Shown one piece after another: positions 60,621 through 64,000 of a DNA stretch of 64,000 bases; position 1 is the first letter of the stretch; each line of letters opens with the position of its first letter. The stretch is from NCBI RefSeq assembly GCF_000471905.2, contig NW_006498150.1, positions 609,924-673,923 on the forward strand, read 5' to 3'. The notes below the pieces were generated by a model. That model worked only from the letters and a program-made list of their open reading frames with translations. It was not told the origin of the DNA and did not search any database. Both the position numbers and the translations under genes were made by a program. The DNA is from Amborella trichopoda. Lineage: Eukaryota > Streptophyta > Magnoliopsida > Amborellales > Amborellaceae.

Positions 60621-61449
60621 GATTGTTCACTAGGTCCAACAGAGAGCATGTGTAAACTTTGGGTTCAAATGAATCCCCCCTTAGATAAGTTTTTCCCCTC
60701 TCTATGAATTATGATCCACCTACACACTTTAAAAACTCAGATCAATACCGCCCCAACCTTTTTCTACACAAAAAATTTATTTATCTGTTTTATATAAAAA
60801 CATTAAGAGGGGGCTATTGGTGCTCTTTTTATGAGTAAGAGGAGGTTCATGGGTTTACATGGTCCCGGGGTCTCTGTGGACCGTAGATAATAGCGCGACG
60901 GGGGGCTACGTCCTTCTCTCTAAGTTCTTTTAAGAGTTTTAGGCCCGTGAGCTTATCTTATAGAACTTATCTCAATGGTATTTGACACATATGTTTGGAT
61001 GTATTTTTACCGAACATGGCGAGTCCATATCAAACGACCCAATTAAAACCTGAGGGCAGGTATCCGCACATCACTTTATCCAAGAAACCGTTAAAAGGCA
61101 GGGTAAGTGACAAATTGCAACTATTGGGGTGTGTCAACCCTGGCTGCAATCCAATACTATATATGCTGGAAAACCTTCGGAAATAGAAAGTGGTAGAAGG
61201 GCCCCCAAATGAATACATATTGGGCCCAAACTAAAACAAATCCTCATTTTGGGTGGTGAAAGCCCTCACAAATAAAATCCATGAGCTCTAAAGTCAGTTA
61301 TGGACATAATAGATCATGGAGAAGCTAATAAAAGTGGACAATGGAAGCCAAAAGAAACGGATGCAAATCGACTTAGAATTGAGCCCAAATTTAATCTAAG
61401 ATGCCCCCGACATATCCCCCAAGTATCAGCCCTAAGCTCTTTATATATA
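60621..61449. other. Unrecognised, slightly GC-richer stretch
   Basis: No family recognised. Minor open frames on both strands at 60995-61218 show no known motif. Confidence 0.35.
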
Positions 61450-61911
61450 TATGAAAACACTTACACTTACAAGCAAATTTATATAGTATCTCACTCATGG
61501 CTCATCATCATCCAAAGTCTATAATATGGTCATGGTTGTTTGATAGTGTTTGAATTTGAATAATTTTTATAAAAATCAGATTAACCTAAAATTTGAAACA
61601 TGTGTACGTCTAACCAACTCGCACCTAAAAAAAATATTAAAAAAATAAAAAATAAGATGATGAAAGTAACCCTGAATATTTATAGGGGTAATTTGGTCCT
61701 TTTTATTATTTGAATTACTTTTTTTATATTTTATTTAAGTGCGCCTCACTAAGGCGCACACACCAACAAAATTACAAGTCAATCTATTTTGTTGAAAAAT
61801 TATCAAATTCAAATACTATCAATCGTGATTGTATGATGGACTTTAGATGGTGATGAGCCATGAGTGAAATATTATAGAAATTTGCTCAATGTGTGTTTTT
61901 AAGTGTTTTCC
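61450..61911. mobile_element. MITE with terminal inverted repeats of about 100 bases
   Basis: The left end (GAAAACACTTACACTTACAA, GCAAATTTATATAGTATCTC, ACTCATGGCTCATCATCATC) is matched by the reverse complement of the right end (GAAAACACTTAAAAACACAC, GCAAATTTCTATAATATTTC, ACTCATGGCTCATCACCATC). The arms extend through AGTGTTTGAATTTGAATAATTTT. The centre has ATTTATAGGGGTAATTTGGTCC and GTGCGCCTCACTAAGGCGCAC, echoing the layout of family M at 1124 and 51520. Confidence 0.88.
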
Positions 61912-61914
61912 ACA

Positions 61915-63110
61915 CATACACACATATACATCACATCTAAGCCTTATCCCAACCACTTGGAGTCGGCGATACAAATCCTATTCTGTCATTCCGATCCATC
62001 AAGGGCCATACCCTCAATCACACCATAAGTCATCATATCTCTTATCACGACTTCCATCCATGTCCCTTTTGGCCTTACCCTTGCCCTTATAGAGCCTTTC
62101 ACTCGAATCAAATCACCCCTCCTAACTGGTGTAGTTCTAGGTCGACGCTGCTCATGGCCAGACCACCTAAGCCTAACTCATCTATAGCCAAAACAAGAGA
62201 CATGGGCTCAATGTTGATCCCTGATATTGTCACTTAAAAGTCAATTGTCTCTCCCCTAGTTGTCCTCACACTAGTTAGCGTTCCCTCATAAATATCTCTC
62301 ATCATGTCAATATATCCTCTAGAGACTCCTTTCTTTTCGAACACCAACCAAATTAACTCTCAAAGTACACTATCATTTCCTTTCTCTAAATAAATAAAGA
62401 ATATGTGAAGGTCTTTTCAATTCCCCCTAAAATTCTCAAACAATTGCCTAAATAGGAAAATAGCCTCAATTGTTTACCTCCCTAGCATACACTTGAGTTG
62501 ATTTTCTGATACACTCATTTCATATTGTAGTCGTTGCTCAATCACTCTCGTCAACAACCTCTCATAATGTGGCTTATAAGTTTAATCCCGCGATAGTTCA
62601 TACAATTATATATTTCTCATTTGTTCTCGTAAATAGGTACCACGGTATTTTTTCTACTTTCGTCAGCCATTTTCTTTGTACTCAAAATCTTGTTGAACAT
62701 CATGCACAACCAATGCATGCCAATCTCTCCCAAGCACTTCAAAACCTCTATTGGGATACCATCTAGTCCTAAAGTCTTTCCCATCTTCATCTTTCTCAAA
62801 GCTTCTTTCACATCAGATATCCTAATCCTACAAATGTATTTATGACCTCCAACTTCATTTATGTCAAAGGTTCCTCCAAACACTGCGTGCCCATAGTGGT
62901 TATCATCTAATAATTTTTTAAAATAAATTATCCACCTGTCACTGACCTCATCATCCATCACCATGACCCCTCTAATCCCCACTCTTAATGCATTAACATG
63001 ATCTAGATCTCTATAATTCCTCTCTCATTATTGTCAGTTCGAAGACATCTTTTTCACCTTCTCTTGTCCCCAATTTATCGTATGAATCAGCATATACCTT
63101 AAGCTTAGCC
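61915..63110 (-). mobile_element. RTE-clade LINE fragment, minus strand
   Basis: On the minus strand 62982-62617 reads SDRWIIYFKKLLDDNHYG, GGTFDINEVGGHKYICRIRI, SDVKEALRKMKMGKTLGLDG, IPIEVLKCLGEIG and KKMADESRKNTVVPIYENK, the start of the RTE RT domain. Later RT blocks lie in other frames toward 62150. The extreme 3' end near 61935-61970 reads GTATCGCCGACTCCAAGTGG then TTGGGATAAGG in that sense. 5' truncated and broken. Confidence 0.88.
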
Positions 63111-64000
63111 TTACCAGAGGATCCCATTAAGGATCAAGCTCCCTGAATTTAAGAAATGCCCGAATCGAGATCCCATGTCTCGGAGCATAGGATCAAGCTT
63201 CTAGAGCGGGAGCGACCACCTCCTTAGAAGATCCCGATAACTATGCTTTTGATAGATAACAAAGATAAAATGGATTCCATGAAGATAAGAGTGTTATCCC
63301 CAAAAGAAGCAAACATCCCACTAGCTCCATCCCAAGTGGCACCACCATTAGTTTCCAAAAGAACATAGGAGTTTGAAATGGAGATTATGTCACCAATCTT
63401 TGTAATCTACAGGGCCATATAAACCAATCTCCAAGAATACTTCAAATAAAAAATGTTGTTGAGAGAACCACTCACCACAGCCAACAACTACAAAGAAGCA
63501 GCAAAAAACTACCATGAGAACCATCAATAGGGCTTTCTGACAAGCCTTATTTGTGCTGTAGGTATATTGAGCAAAGGTCTCAAGGTTTTCCGCATGGTAC
63601 TACCATCAAGAACAACTACGAATTTTCTCAAGGGCCAGTCGCTCGAATCACTTACTGATGAATGCTTTAATTGAGGCTTTCTAACCCTCATAAGGTCCAC
63701 ATAATGGCCATTAAAAAATTAGCAATATTTGTACCTTTCATGACGCCCCAATTACTGTCAAACCGCTTCCTTAGTGTTATGCATGAGAACCAAGTGGGCT
63801 TGTGGAACCCCTTTTCGCAAGAGCAATTTGCAAAGGATCCGAAAATCATGTATAGACTCATGCTATGTTAGGTGGTTAAGCCATCTCTCCTAGCAAGTAA
63901 GTTCCTTAAACCGAGAAACCTATATGAGGGGACCCTCAGCCTTGACCGATCATTGGATGCAACTTGAGTGCAACATTTTGCTAGCAACAAAAACAATTGG
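63111..64000. other. End of window, unrecognised
   Basis: No gene or element could be named. The missing 5' exons of the TTC38-like gene were looked for here on the minus strand and not found. Confidence 0.4.

Noticed and set aside
1-64000. CRISPR arrays, bacterial operons, phage genes
   Set aside because: The tandem repeats present have no regular unique spacers, and the only host gene has eukaryotic introns.
59333-64000. The missing 5' exons of the TTC38-like gene
   Set aside because: The minus strand was read for the expected N-terminal motifs; none was convincing, so the exons are taken to lie beyond the window.

Overview
This window is nuclear DNA of a seed plant, most probably a flowering plant with large introns; the species cannot be fixed from the sequence. 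The evidence is a host gene with GT-AG introns, L1 and RTE LINEs of plant type, a hAT transposon, copia and gypsy fossils, MITEs, and a decayed plastid 5S rRNA gene. There is no operon, CRISPR array or other bacterial feature. Almost none of the open frames longer than 60 codons is a gene in its own right. I found no convincing new defence or toxin system. The main result is one host gene hidden in what looks like repeat-only sequence. || The host gene lies on the minus strand and encodes a tetratricopeptide repeat protein 38 (TTC38)-like protein. Eleven exons join in frame into 357 codons plus a stop, running from 59332 down to 4469: 59332-59231, 59034-58891, 42086-41992, 41891-41762, 41694-41590, 21055-20949, 20819-20768, 18951-18862, 18764-18680, 18605-18541 and 4567-4469. 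Every intron starts GT and ends AG and the phases match throughout. The exons total 1,074 bases of about 55 kb. Three introns are very large (16.8 kb, 20.5 kb and 14.0 kb) and the rest are small. The 5' exons, probably about 110 codons plus the promoter, must lie beyond base 64000. || Layout by coordinate. 1-4250: downstream of the gene, with microsatellites and two foldback/MITE families. 4250-4567: 3' UTR with a duplicated poly(A) signal, and the last exon. 4568-18540 (14 kb intron): an LTR fossil, an RTE LINE 3' part, a long plus-strand L1 with RNase H, a gypsy fossil and AG microsatellites. 18541-21055: five exons. 21056-41589 (20.5 kb intron): a hAT transposon split by LTR fossils, another LTR fossil, a degenerate array of about 190-bp units, a minus-strand L1 whose RNase H frame is open, and a 610-base assembly gap inside an LTR copy. 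41590-42086: three exons. 42087-58890 (16.8 kb intron): an LTR fossil, a copia fossil carrying a plastid 5S rRNA piece and a foldback element, rearranged gypsy pieces, MITEs, an L1 RNase H fragment, and an RTE LINE between two inverted LTR copies. 58891-59332: two exons. 59333-64000: intron or upstream sequence with a MITE and RTE fragments. || The elements share no pathway; they are layers of insertion in one gene. The exons have stayed in frame with sound splice sites while every element around them has decayed. This suggests the gene is under selection and is transcribed and spliced through tens of kilobases of transposon DNA.
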